A stretch of DNA of 64,000 nucleotides from Onthomorpha sp937906975 (GTDB lineage Bacteria > Bacteroidota > Bacteroidia > Bacteroidales > P3): NCBI GenBank assembly GCA_045614605.1, contig JAZLDH010000005.1, positions 1-64,000 on the forward strand, given 5' to 3'. Positions 17,208-25,464 of this stretch are shown in pieces. The notes under the pieces were generated by a model, which was not told where the DNA came from, made no database searches, and was given only the letters and a program-made list of their open reading frames with translations. A program made the position numbers and the translations under genes. Position 1 is the first letter of the stretch, and every line of letters starts with the position of its first letter.

Positions 17208-17320
17208 GTTCCACTGTGGAACACTTGTGTTCATCATTGGAACACTTTCGTCCCTATGGCGAACACTACTGTTCCAATGGCGGAATTTTTTTTCTTAGGA
17301 AAAATTATTTTTTTCTAAGG
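17208..17320. repeat. 21-bp tandem array of TTCC/GGAA dyads between the LRR cargo gene and lptF
   Basis: Four units begin at 17208, 17229, 17250 and 17271, each GT(T)CC..GGAAC-like. GAACACT recurs at 17219, 17240 and 17261. GTTCCAC-T-GTGGAAC (17208-17222) is a perfect dyad, and CATTGGAACA (17235-17244) pairs with TGTTCCAATG (17270-17279). CTTAGG at 17294 and CTAAGG at 17315 continue with the same 21-base step. The remainder of the 298-base gap is AT-rich and holds only the two promoters. Confidence 0.75.
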
Positions 17321-17367
17321 TTTAAAATTTTAAATCAAAGAATTTTTTCTGTAATGCAAAGTTTTAG

Positions 17368-17375
17368 TATCTTTG
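17368..17375 (+). promoter_or_regulatory. -7 box of lptF/G
   Basis: TATCTTTG followed by C ends only 7 bases before the GTG start, which predicts a leaderless or nearly leaderless transcript. Confidence 0.65.
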
Positions 17376-17382
17376 CATTATT

Positions 17383-18801
17383 GTGAAAAAACTCGATAAA
17401 CTAATTTTAAAGTCTTATTTAGGACCTTTGTTGATGACATTCTCTTTGTCGTTATTTGTTTTTCTTTTGCAATTTCTTTGGAAGCAAATAGAACAAATAA
17501 TAGGGAAAGGATTAGGTGGGGAGGTTATTTTGGAACTTGTTTCATACGCTTGTGCAACATTGGTTCCAATGGCTTTGCCTTTGGCTATTTTGCTTGCAAG
17601 CATTATGACAATGGGGAGTTTTGGGGAGAAGTACGAACTTGTGGCAATGAAGGCTGCGGGGGTTTCTCTTTGGAGGGTGTTGCGTCCGCTTATTATCTTG
17701 TCTTGTTTGTTGTCGGTTATGGCTTTCTTCTTTTCAAATAAGGTTATCCCTGTGGCAAATATGAAGTTGAAAACCATTATGTATGAGGTGAAAACAAAAA
17801 AGCCTACCTTGAATATAAAGCCTAATCAGTTCTATTCTGAAATTGATAATTATACCATTAGGATTGGCTCAAAGGACAAGGAAGGCAAGAATATGAAGGA
17901 TATAATTGTTTATGACCATTCAAAGGATTTGGGAAATGTGAGTGTAACCTTGGCGGATAGTGGTCAGATGTATGCAACGCCAGATGGTAATACTTTGATA
18001 TTTCGTTTGTTTTCGGGTTACACCTTTGATGAGAACATTGAGGGTGAAAACATTGTTTTGCGTCCTTTGATGCGATTGAATTTTAAGGAGCAGATTATAA
18101 GATTTGATATTTCTAATTTTGGTTTTCAAGAGGCTGATGAGGATAGATATGAGGGGCATTACAAGATGTTGGACTTAAAGGCTTTGAATAGGAATTTAGA
18201 TACCTTGCACGCTAAGCAGAGAGAGTCGTTGGAAAATATTTCTCGCCTGGCAAGGGAGAATATTACTTTAAGCTCTGGTGAGCTTTGTTTGCAGAAGGAT
18301 TTTTATTCTCAGTTTTCTACTCTTGATGTGGATAAAAGGCAGATGGTGGAGAATGTGGCTGCAAATAAGTTGGAGTTTGTTTACAATGAGATGAATGCTA
18401 ATCTTTTGCGATTGGAGAGTGATGAGGATATGATTAGGCGTCATCAAATAGAGTTGCATAGGAAGTTTACTTTGTCGGTGGCTTGTTTGATTCTTTTCTT
18501 TATTGGAGCTCCTTTGGGTGCTATCATAAGAAAGGGTGGTTTAGGAATGCCGATAGTTGTTTCTTCTTTGGCTTTTATTATCTACTACATCGTTGGGACA
18601 ATGGGTGAGAATGCTGCAAGAGAGGGAGAGATGCCTATTTGGTTAGGTATGTGGCTTTCGACTTTGATATTCTTGCCGATAGGATTGTTTTTAACCACAA
18701 AGGCTACAACTGATGCAGGCATTATGAGTGCAGAAAGTTGGACTAAGGTAATGAATAAGATTTTAGAAAGAATAAAAAAAATATATAAAAAGAAAAAATG
18801 A
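17383..18801 (+). CDS. LptF/LptG-family permease (YjgP/YjgQ)
   Basis: A 472-residue inner-membrane protein of the LPS-export LptB2FG complex. It has an N-terminal hydrophobic pair (residues about 13-35 and 55-75), the family motif GEKYELVAMKAAGVSLWRVLRPL near residues 83-105, a periplasmic beta-jellyroll in the middle, and C-terminal membrane segments (CLILFFIGAPLGAIIRKGGLG onward). It starts at GTG 17383; there is no in-frame ATG nearby that keeps the family N-terminus KLDKLILKSYLGP. The stop overlaps the ATG of a glycosyltransferase (ATGA), so export and glycan assembly are translationally coupled. Confidence 0.88.
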   Translation: MKKLDKLILKSYLGPLLMTFSLSLFVFLLQFLWKQIEQIIGKGLGGEVILELVSYACATLVPMALPLAILLASIMTMGSFGEKYELVAMKAAGVSLWRVLRPLIILSCLLSVMAFFFSNKVIPVANMKLKTIMYEVKTKKPTLNIKPNQFYSEIDNYTIRIGSKDKEGKNMKDIIVYDHSKDLGNVSVTLADSGQMYATPDGNTLIFRLFSGYTFDENIEGENIVLRPLMRLNFKEQIIRFDISNFGFQEADEDRYEGHYKMLDLKALNRNLDTLHAKQRESLENISRLARENITLSSGELCLQKDFYSQFSTLDVDKRQMVENVAANKLEFVYNEMNANLLRLESDEDMIRRHQIELHRKFTLSVACLILFFIGAPLGAIIRKGGLGMPIVVSSLAFIIYYIVGTMGENAAREGEMPIWLGMWLSTLIFLPIGLFLTTKATTDAGIMSAESWTKVMNKILERIKKIYKKKK

Positions 18802-19991
18802 GAATACTGCAATTTTGCTACAAACCACCATTTCCTGCATTAGATGGAGGTTCTATGGGAATGCACTATATAACAGAGGGGTTGATTAACGCAGGACATC
18901 AGGTGAAGGTGTTGAGTTTTCACTCAAAGAAGCATCCTTGTAGGGTGGATAAACTGCCTGCGGAGTATGTGGAGAAAACTCAGTTTGAAACTGTGTTTGT
19001 TGATTTAGATGTGAAAATACTTGGTGCGTTGGTTTGTTGGCTTTGCGGAGAGAGCTATCATGTAAAGCGTTTCATAAACGAGGATATGAAGAAAAAACTT
19101 GCTCAAATCTTAAAGGAGCAAGACTTTGACATAATTCAAGTGGAGAGTGTATTTCTTACGCCTTATCTGCCTATAATGCGTAAATTGAGTAAGGCGAAGA
19201 TAGTGCTTAGAGCTCCTAATATTGAGCATAAGATTTGGGAAAGGGTTTACAAGGCTACAAAGACTCCTTTTAAGCGTGGGTATATAAAGCATTTGGCAAT
19301 GACTTTGAAGTATTATGAGTTGAATCATATAAATGATTACGATGCTGTGAGCCCTGTAACGGAGGTTGATGCGGAGTTTTTTAGAGCCGCTGGACTGAGA
19401 AAGCTTTGTAAGGGTATTCCTTTTGGAATGAATCCTTCGGAAATAGTTTCTGATGTGTTGGAAGAGCCAAATACTATTTTTCATATAGGGTCAATGAATT
19501 GGCACCCTAATGAACAGGGTATAAAATGGTTTTTAGAGGAGTGTTGGGATAAGGTTAGGAAATCAACTCCTAAGGTTGAGGCTTATTTTGCAGGAAGATA
19601 TATGCCTAATTGGTTGAAAAATGCTGATGTGGACGGGGTGCATATTGTGGGAGAGGTGGCAGATAGCATTCGCTTTATGACAAGTAAACAGATTATGGTT
19701 GTTCCTTTGCTTTCGGGAAGTGGAATAAGAATTAAGATAATAGAGGCGATGAGCATTGGAAAGACTGTGATTGCTACAACGATAGCTGCCGAAGGTATAA
19801 TGTATGAAAATGGTAAGAATATATTGATTGCAAATACTGCTGAGGAGTTTGCTGAGGCGATAAAGTATTGTGTGGAAAATCCAGACAAGTGTAAGGAGAT
19901 TGGGCAGGAGGCTTACAAACTGATTGCAGAGAAGTATAGCAATGATGAGGTGGTTAGACAATTGTTAGCACTATATCAACAAATATTATGA
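18798..19991 (+). CDS. Glycosyltransferase, GT4-like
   Basis: A 397-residue GT-B-fold transferase. The N-terminal domain begins MRILQFCYKPPFPALDGGSM, a nucleotide-sugar transferase start. The C-terminal donor domain has FHIGSMNWHPNEQG, VVPLLSGSGIRIKIIEAMSIGKTVIAT and a final AEKYSNDEVVRQLL, typical of the GT4 EX7E-type region. It is probably cytoplasmic and adds a sugar to a surface glycan or lipid-linked precursor; donor and acceptor are unknown. It overlaps the permease before it and the second transferase after it by 4 bases each. Confidence 0.85.
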   Translation: MRILQFCYKPPFPALDGGSMGMHYITEGLINAGHQVKVLSFHSKKHPCRVDKLPAEYVEKTQFETVFVDLDVKILGALVCWLCGESYHVKRFINEDMKKKLAQILKEQDFDIIQVESVFLTPYLPIMRKLSKAKIVLRAPNIEHKIWERVYKATKTPFKRGYIKHLAMTLKYYELNHINDYDAVSPVTEVDAEFFRAAGLRKLCKGIPFGMNPSEIVSDVLEEPNTIFHIGSMNWHPNEQGIKWFLEECWDKVRKSTPKVEAYFAGRYMPNWLKNADVDGVHIVGEVADSIRFMTSKQIMVVPLLSGSGIRIKIIEAMSIGKTVIATTIAAEGIMYENGKNILIANTAEEFAEAIKYCVENPDKCKEIGQEAYKLIAEKYSNDEVVRQLLALYQQIL

Positions 19992-21169
19992 AAGTAGCGG
20001 TAGTTTTAACACGGATTCCATTCCCTTTGATGAAAGGCGATAAACTCAGAGCCTATTATCAAATAAAGGAGCTTGCTAAAAAGCACGAGGTTTATCTTTT
20101 TTGTCTTAACTATAAGGACGAAGAGGTAAAGGCAAGTGAAGAACTTGCAAAGTATTGTAAAGTAGTGCATATTGAAAGATTAAATCTTTTTGCAAGTTTG
20201 CTGAGAGTGGGATTTTCAATCTTTTCAAAACTACCATTTCAAACAGCGTATTACAATTCTAAAAAGGCAAAAAAGGCTTTTAAGGCTTTTGTTGAAAACA
20301 ATAGGATTGATTTGTGTTATTTCCAATTTGTGAGATTGGCTCCTTATGCAAAGGGGATAGAGAGGAAGAAGGTGTTGGATTTTCAAGATACTTTGTCTGT
20401 GAATATGAAAAGAAGGGCTGATAAATCGGGCTTTTTGGAAAGGGTGTTGTTTAGTATGGAGGCAAGGCGTTTGGCAAGATATGAGAATAAGATGTTTGAT
20501 TGTTTTGATGCTCTTACCATAATCACAGAATCGGATAGGGCTTTGTTGCAAAGCGAAAGAAAGAACGAGGTTCATATTATTCCAAATGGTGTGGCGGAGT
20601 CTTATTTTAATTATCCTCAACCAAGTGAAAAGCCTTTTGATTTGTTGTTTTCAGGGGCTATGAGTTATGCTCCTAATATTGATGCTGCACATTATTTGAT
20701 AAAAGAGGTGATGCCTCTTGTTTGGAAGCAAAAACCTCAGGTGAGAATTGCTATTGCAGGAGGTGGAGTGCCTGCTTGGTTGGAGAGGCTCTCTAATGAT
20801 AGAATTATAATGCCGGGGTGGGTTGATGATATGAAGGAGTATTATTGTCAAACAAAGATTTTTATTGCTCCAATGCAGATTGGGACAGGTCTTCAAAATA
20901 AATTGCTTGAAGCAATGGCGATGAATGTGCCTTGTATTACAAGTCCGCTTGCAAATCAAGCCTTGAAGGCAAAGGATAGTGAAGAAATATTGATTGCAAA
21001 CAATGCTGAGCAGTATGCAGACTGTGTTTTAAGACTTTTAGATGATGAAAGTCTTTCAAGAAAAATAGCAAATGCTGGAAAAGAGTATGTGTATAATCAG
21101 TATAGTTGGAAGACTAATTGTGATAGATTGTCGGATATTTTTTATGAGTTAAATTCTTTGTCAAGGTAG
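19988..21169 (+). CDS. Glycosyltransferase, GT4-like
   Basis: A 393-residue second GT-B transferase. It opens with RIPFPLMKGDKLRAYYQIKELAKKH, a pattern I associate with exosortase-linked sugar transferases, and the donor domain carries FSGAMSYAPNIDAAHYLI, FIAPMQIGTGLQNKLLEAMAMN and a final YSWKTNCDRL. It is only moderately similar to the upstream transferase, so the pair is not a recent duplication. The 3' end overlaps the convergent cdaA gene by 28 bases with no terminator visible. Confidence 0.85.
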   Translation: MKVAVVLTRIPFPLMKGDKLRAYYQIKELAKKHEVYLFCLNYKDEEVKASEELAKYCKVVHIERLNLFASLLRVGFSIFSKLPFQTAYYNSKKAKKAFKAFVENNRIDLCYFQFVRLAPYAKGIERKKVLDFQDTLSVNMKRRADKSGFLERVLFSMEARRLARYENKMFDCFDALTIITESDRALLQSERKNEVHIIPNGVAESYFNYPQPSEKPFDLLFSGAMSYAPNIDAAHYLIKEVMPLVWKQKPQVRIAIAGGGVPAWLERLSNDRIIMPGWVDDMKEYYCQTKIFIAPMQIGTGLQNKLLEAMAMNVPCITSPLANQALKAKDSEEILIANNAEQYADCVLRLLDDESLSRKIANAGKEYVYNQYSWKTNCDRLSDIFYELNSLSR

Positions 21170-21933
21170 GTTTGTAATTCGTCAATGCTTATTCCATGTT
21201 TTACAACGCCTTGTTTTACTACTGATATTTTTCCTGTTTGTTCACTTACTATTACCGAGATTGCATCGGTTTGTTCTGTGATGCCTATTGCAGAACGGTG
21301 TCTTAATCCCATGGAAGCAGGGATATTGTTGTTCTTACTTACAGGAAGGATACATCTTGCTGCTTGAATTTTATTTTCATTTATGATTACCGCTCCGTCA
21401 TGTAAAGGTGTGTTTTTAAAGAATATGGTTTCCAATAGTTGAGAGTTGATTTCAGAGGAGAATACATCGCCTGTTTGGATTATTTGTTCCAAAGGATTGG
21501 TTTTACATATAACAATCAATGCTCCTGTGTAGGATTGAGAAAGGTGGTTGCAGGCTAAAACAATGGCAGATGAGTCTAAATTGTTTTTAGCAACTTTGTC
21601 GTTTTTCCAAAAGATGATTTTTTTCCATTTATCTAAAAATCCATTTGAGCCAAGTAGGATAAGGAATCGTCTTATCTCGCTTTGGAAAATGACAATCAAT
21701 GCAATCGCTCCAACGGAAATGAATTTGTCTAATATTTCTGTTAGCAATTTCATATCAAGAAACTTGACTACTTTGCTTGTTATGTAGATTAAAATAAAGC
21801 CTATTAAGATATTTAGGGCGTTTGTGCCTTTTAATAGTTTGTAAAGGTAGTAGAAAAGTACTGCTACAAGTAGAATATCTACAAAGTCTATTATTTGAAA
21901 TGAAGGTAATCCTTGAATAATGTTTGCTATCAT
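21142..21933 (-). CDS. cdaA: Diadenylate cyclase (c-di-AMP synthase), CdaA family
   Basis: A 263-residue membrane enzyme that makes cyclic di-AMP from two ATP. Three hydrophobic segments at residues about 15-90 are followed by the DAC domain with both diagnostic motifs: LHDGAVII (DGA) and GLRHRSAIGITEQTDAISVIVSE (RHR). Length and layout match CdaA rather than DisA. It overlaps folP by 4 bases, a pairing common in Bacteroidetes. No cdaR-type regulator gene is adjacent. Confidence 0.95.
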   Translation of the reverse strand: MIANIIQGLPSFQIIDFVDILLVAVLFYYLYKLLKGTNALNILIGFILIYITSKVVKFLDMKLLTEILDKFISVGAIALIVIFQSEIRRFLILLGSNGFLDKWKKIIFWKNDKVAKNNLDSSAIVLACNHLSQSYTGALIVICKTNPLEQIIQTGDVFSSEINSQLLETIFFKNTPLHDGAVIINENKIQAARCILPVSKNNNIPASMGLRHRSAIGITEQTDAISVIVSEQTGKISVVKQGVVKHGISIDELQTYLDKEFNS

Positions 21934-22805
21934 GGTTTTATGTGTTTTTTATAAAGGTTATATAATTTAATACATTCTTTTGCTTGTTTTACATCGTGAA
22001 CTCTTAGTATGTCTGCTCCGTTTTGTAGTGCAAAGGCGTGTAGGAAACTTGTGCCATTAAGGGCTTGCTCGGCAGTGCTGTCAAGTGGTTTGTAAATCAT
22101 GCTTTTGCGTGATATGCCTGTTAGGATTGGGAGATTGAAAACTTGAAATTCTTTTTGTCTTGCAAGTAATAGATAGTTGTCTTCTATGCTTTTGCCAAAT
22201 CCAAATCCTAAATCTAAAATTATATCTTTTGCTCCATAGTTGTATAGTGTGTCTATGCGTTGAGAAAAGTATTGACTTATTTCTATTATGTGGTTGTCGT
22301 AGTTTGGATTCTCTTGCATTTTATCGGGAGTTTGTTTGCAATGTGTTAGTACGTATGGAACTTGTAATTCTCCTATGGTTTTTAGCATTTGGCTATCAAA
22401 GTTTCCTCCCGATATGTCATTGATTATGTCTGCTCCATTGTCAATAACGGCTCTTGAAACTTCGCTCCAAACGGTGTCAATTGAGATTATGATTTTGGGA
22501 AACTCTTTTCTAAGAGAGTTTAAAAGAGGAATTATTTTTTCTATCTCTTCTTTGGCTTCTACAAGTTTTGCTCCAGGACGAGTAGAACACGCTCCTATAT
22601 CAAGAATATCTACTCCTTCTTCTATAAGGCTTTGTGCTTTTTGTATGGCTTGAGATAATTGTGAGTGTTTTCCACCATCAAAAAAAGAATCTTCCGTTAT
22701 GTTTAGAATCCCCATTAGTTTTGGAGAATCAAGGTCGAAAACTTTTTTTTGGCAATTTATACTTGGCTTTCTGAAAAATGTTGTAATTTTACCCTCGCAA
22801 AACAT
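21930..22805 (-). CDS. folP: Dihydropteroate synthase
   Basis: A 291-residue folate enzyme that joins 6-hydroxymethyl-dihydropterin diphosphate to p-aminobenzoate; it is the target of sulfonamides. The family motifs are LMGILNITEDSFFDGGKH, VDILDIGACSTRPGAK, ISIDTVWSEVSRAVIDNGADIINDISGG, DLGFGFGKSIEDNY and GISRKSMI. The start ATG 22805 has an upstream TATCTTTG promoter on its strand. Confidence 0.95.
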   Translation of the reverse strand: MFCEGKITTFFRKPSINCQKKVFDLDSPKLMGILNITEDSFFDGGKHSQLSQAIQKAQSLIEEGVDILDIGACSTRPGAKLVEAKEEIEKIIPLLNSLRKEFPKIIISIDTVWSEVSRAVIDNGADIINDISGGNFDSQMLKTIGELQVPYVLTHCKQTPDKMQENPNYDNHIIEISQYFSQRIDTLYNYGAKDIILDLGFGFGKSIEDNYLLLARQKEFQVFNLPILTGISRKSMIYKPLDSTAEQALNGTSFLHAFALQNGADILRVHDVKQAKECIKLYNLYKKHIKP

Positions 22806-22824
22806 TTTTAAGTTTTTTATTGAG

Positions 22825-22832
22825 CAAAGATA
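22825..22832 (-). promoter_or_regulatory. -7 box of folP-cdaA
   Basis: The minus strand reads TATCTTTG followed by C, 19 bases before the folP ATG. Confidence 0.65.
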
Positions 22833-22840
22833 GTAAAAAT

Positions 22841-23377
22841 ATGAATAATACTAACCTAGAATACGATAATGTTATAAAAAAATGCCGAGAATTGTTTGAG
22901 GCAAAGCTTTCAGACTATGGCACATCTTGGAGAATTTTAAGGCTTTCTTCACTTACAGATCAGATATTTATAAAGGCTTCTCGTATTAGAAGTATTCAAG
23001 AATCGGGCGAGCAGATGATTGAAGAGGGTGTGTTGTCTGAATTTATTGGAATGATAAATTATGGCATTATTGCTTTAATTCAAATAGAGTTGAAGGATAA
23101 TAATGAAATGGATTTGCCTGTTGATAAAACTCTTGCTTTGTATGATAAGTATGCTAATTTGACTAAAAATCTAATGTTAAAGAAAAATCACGATTATTCT
23201 GAGGCTTGGAGAGATATGAGGGTGAGTTCTATTACAGATTTAATATTGATGAAAATCCTTCGTTTGAAACAAATTGAGGATAATCAAGGAAAGACTAAGG
23301 TTAGCGAAGGTGTTGATGCTAATTATCAAGATATTGTTAATTATTCTGTATTTGCAAGTATTAAATTAGGATTATAA
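22841..23377 (+). CDS. DUF1599 protein (two tandem copies)
   Basis: A 178-residue cytoplasmic protein of a Bacteroidetes family known as DUF1599. It consists of two copies of a ~75-residue unit: one with KLSDYGTSWRILRLSSLTDQI...KASRIRSIQ, the other with KNHDYSEAWRDMRVSSITDLIL...KILRLKQIE, each ending in a shared (I/V)NYxxxAxI(Q/K) block. The D-Y-G/S-xxW-RxxR-xSS-xTD motif may be a ligand site; nucleotide binding is speculation. ATG 22841 is preferred over TTG 22820. The stop overlaps the DoxX gene start by one base (TAATG). Confidence 0.82.
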   Translation: MNNTNLEYDNVIKKCRELFEAKLSDYGTSWRILRLSSLTDQIFIKASRIRSIQESGEQMIEEGVLSEFIGMINYGIIALIQIELKDNNEMDLPVDKTLALYDKYANLTKNLMLKKNHDYSEAWRDMRVSSITDLILMKILRLKQIEDNQGKTKVSEGVDANYQDIVNYSVFASIKLGL

Positions 23378-24501
23378 TGAAAGCAATAGCAATTTTATTA
23401 AGAGTAATCTTTGGAGGAGTATTTATTTTCTCTGGATTTGTAAAAGCAGTTGATCCTTGGGGAACGGCATATAAGATAGAGGAATATATTGCTGTGTTTG
23501 GAATGAATTGGCTTACAGATGCAATGCCATGGGTTTCGATAGTGATTTCTATTCTTATGAGTTCAATAGAGTTTATGATAGGGGTGTTGATATTCTTTGG
23601 CTTTTTCTCAAAACTATCCAAGTATGCGGCCGCTATTCTTATGGCATTTTTCACCGTTCTTACCTTTATTGATGCTTTAACTAATAAGGTTGATGATTGT
23701 GGTTGCTTTGGCGATGCAATCAAACTAACAAATTGGGAAACATTTTGGAAAAATATAGTCTTAGATGTAGTTCTTGTTGGAATAATTCTTTTGGAAAGAA
23801 AAATGAGTTTAGAGGTAGGAAAAGTAACTTCTAAACTGCTTACTTCTATATTTGGAGTATTTATTATTTTCTTTTCTATTTATAGTTCTGTTTACGAACC
23901 TGTGATTGATTTTAGAGCTTGGAAAGTGGGCAATCAAATGGTTCCTGTTGGAGATGATGTAACTCCTCCTGTTAGTTATGCAAAATATAAAAACAATGAA
24001 ACAGGAGCGGTTAAGGAATTTACGGTTGAAAAGCTTATGGAAGAGTATAAGATGAATCCAGACTTTGGAAAACAATGGACATTCCTTGATTCAAGAGTGG
24101 AAAACACCAATACTGTTGCAGCAGATGGCTTTTCATTAACTTTATTAGATATGGGAGAGGAAGATGAAACGATAGATATTCTTTCTGATACTACTTCTGA
24201 TTTGTATATGATTACTTCTTATAATCTTCTCAAAGCAAACGAAAAAGGAATCAAAGAAATATTAAAATATTCTAAAGAGATATTAGAAAAAGGTAATAGA
24301 GTTTTGATTGTTACAGCATCTAATAGTGAAAGTTGTTCTAAGTTTTTGGAACAATATCCTATGGCTCAAAATTTCTTAATCTATTATTCTGATGATAAAT
24401 CAATAAAAACCATTTTGCGTTCCAATCCTGGATTGATTAAAATCTCAAAAGGAAAGGTGGAAAACAAGTGGTCGTGGAGAAGTTTGCCTGAAATTGAATG
24501 A
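23377..24501 (+). CDS. DoxX/MauE-like membrane protein with thioredoxin-like periplasmic domain (BT_3928-type)
   Basis: A 374-residue membrane protein. Four hydrophobic segments lie in residues 1-140, with the DoxX-type start LLRVIFGGVFIFSGFVKAVDPWGTAYK and the cysteine motif VDDCGCFGDAIKLTNWETFWKN. After a fifth segment (about 150-167) the C-terminal part is a predicted periplasmic domain that resembles a thioredoxin fold (RVLIVTASNSESCSKFLEQYP) but lacks a CxxC. A role in envelope disulfide or quinone chemistry is suggested by the MauE/DoxX relationship. Coupled to DUF1599 before it and the permease after it by 1- and 4-base overlaps. Confidence 0.75.
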   Translation: MKAIAILLRVIFGGVFIFSGFVKAVDPWGTAYKIEEYIAVFGMNWLTDAMPWVSIVISILMSSIEFMIGVLIFFGFFSKLSKYAAAILMAFFTVLTFIDALTNKVDDCGCFGDAIKLTNWETFWKNIVLDVVLVGIILLERKMSLEVGKVTSKLLTSIFGVFIIFFSIYSSVYEPVIDFRAWKVGNQMVPVGDDVTPPVSYAKYKNNETGAVKEFTVEKLMEEYKMNPDFGKQWTFLDSRVENTNTVAADGFSLTLLDMGEEDETIDILSDTTSDLYMITSYNLLKANEKGIKEILKYSKEILEKGNRVLIVTASNSESCSKFLEQYPMAQNFLIYYSDDKSIKTILRSNPGLIKISKGKVENKWSWRSLPEIE

Positions 24502-25463
24502 TAAAGTATATACTTAAAAAAATAGCATACGGCTTTTTGGTAATGTTTGGTGTGATAACGCTTGTATTTGTGTTATTCAACATTTTACCTGGCGATCCTG
24601 CAAGAATGATGCTCGGACAAAGAGCCGATGAAAAAAGTATAGAAATTATCCATAACGAATTAGGGTTAGATAAACCTCTACATCATCAATATTGTAAATA
24701 CATTTACGATCTTAGTCATTTTGATTTAAGGCGTTCTTATCAGAGTGGTAAACCTGTTGTCGATATTTTGAAAGAGGCTTTCCCAAATACTATTTATTTG
24801 GCTTTGCTTAGTATTGCAATAGCTTTTGTTTTGGGAGTGAGTCTTGGCTCTTTGGCAGCAGTTTACAAAGATAGTTGGTTGGAAAAAATTGTTCTTCTTA
24901 TCACATCTCTTGGAATGAGTTTGCCTTCTTTTTTTGCTGCTATTTTGATTGCATGGGTTTTTGCCTTCCTTTTGGCAGATTACACAGGGCTTTCTATGTT
25001 TGGAAGTCTATATAGCGTAGATGATTTTGGAGAAGGCGAGTATTTGAGTTTGAAAAACATTATCTTGCCAGCTCTTACCTTAGGAATAAGACCACTTGCT
25101 GTGATAACAGAATTGACAAAAAGCACAATGAAAGAAGTTTTAGAACAAGACTATATCAGAACTGCAAGGGCAAAAGGATTAAGCAATTTAAAAATAATCT
25201 ATTCTCATGCTTTAAGAAATACTCTCAATCCTATTGTGAGTTCAATTAGTGGTTGGTTTGCTTCTTTGATAGCAGGAGCTGTTTTTGTTGAATATATATT
25301 TGATTGGAAAGGCGTTGGGGTTGTAATTGTGGATAGCTTAGAAAAATATGACTTTCCTGTATTGATGGGAGCCTTAATTGTGATTTGTGTAATACTTATT
25401 TTGATAAATATATTGACAGATATAATATACGCACTCTTAGACCCAAGAGTGCGTATGAAATAG
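24498..25463 (+). CDS. ABC transporter permease, DppB/OppB type
   Basis: A 321-residue inner-membrane permease of the peptide/nickel family. It starts with MIKYILKKIAYGFLVMFGV and has the conserved LFNILPGDPARMMLGQRAD, LGLDKPLHHQYCKY, and the EAA loop VLEQDYIRTARAKGLSNLKIIYSHALRNTLNPIVS. Six membrane segments are plausible. Usually a DppC-type partner, ATPases and a binding protein lie nearby; none is present in this window, so partners must be elsewhere. The last codons form a perfect 12-base hairpin (25427-25456), and the convergent nitroreductase stop is 1 base away. Confidence 0.9.
   Translation: MIKYILKKIAYGFLVMFGVITLVFVLFNILPGDPARMMLGQRADEKSIEIIHNELGLDKPLHHQYCKYIYDLSHFDLRRSYQSGKPVVDILKEAFPNTIYLALLSIAIAFVLGVSLGSLAAVYKDSWLEKIVLLITSLGMSLPSFFAAILIAWVFAFLLADYTGLSMFGSLYSVDDFGEGEYLSLKNIILPALTLGIRPLAVITELTKSTMKEVLEQDYIRTARAKGLSNLKIIYSHALRNTLNPIVSSISGWFASLIAGAVFVEYIFDWKGVGVVIVDSLEKYDFPVLMGALIVICVILILINILTDIIYALLDPRVRMK
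25427..25456. terminator. Perfect coding-embedded hairpin at a tail-to-tail junction
   Basis: ATACGCACTCTT (25427-25438) pairs perfectly with AAGAGTGCGTAT (25445-25456) over a 6-base loop, inside the last codons of the permease. No T-run follows, so intrinsic termination is uncertain; protection of mRNA 3' ends is an alternative. Confidence 0.55.
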
Positions 25464-25464
25464 T

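Noticed and set aside
17204..17386. A short + strand gene over the 21-bp array
   Set aside because: Its peptide only translates the repeats and the AT-rich leader, and it would overlap the promoter and start of lptF/G.
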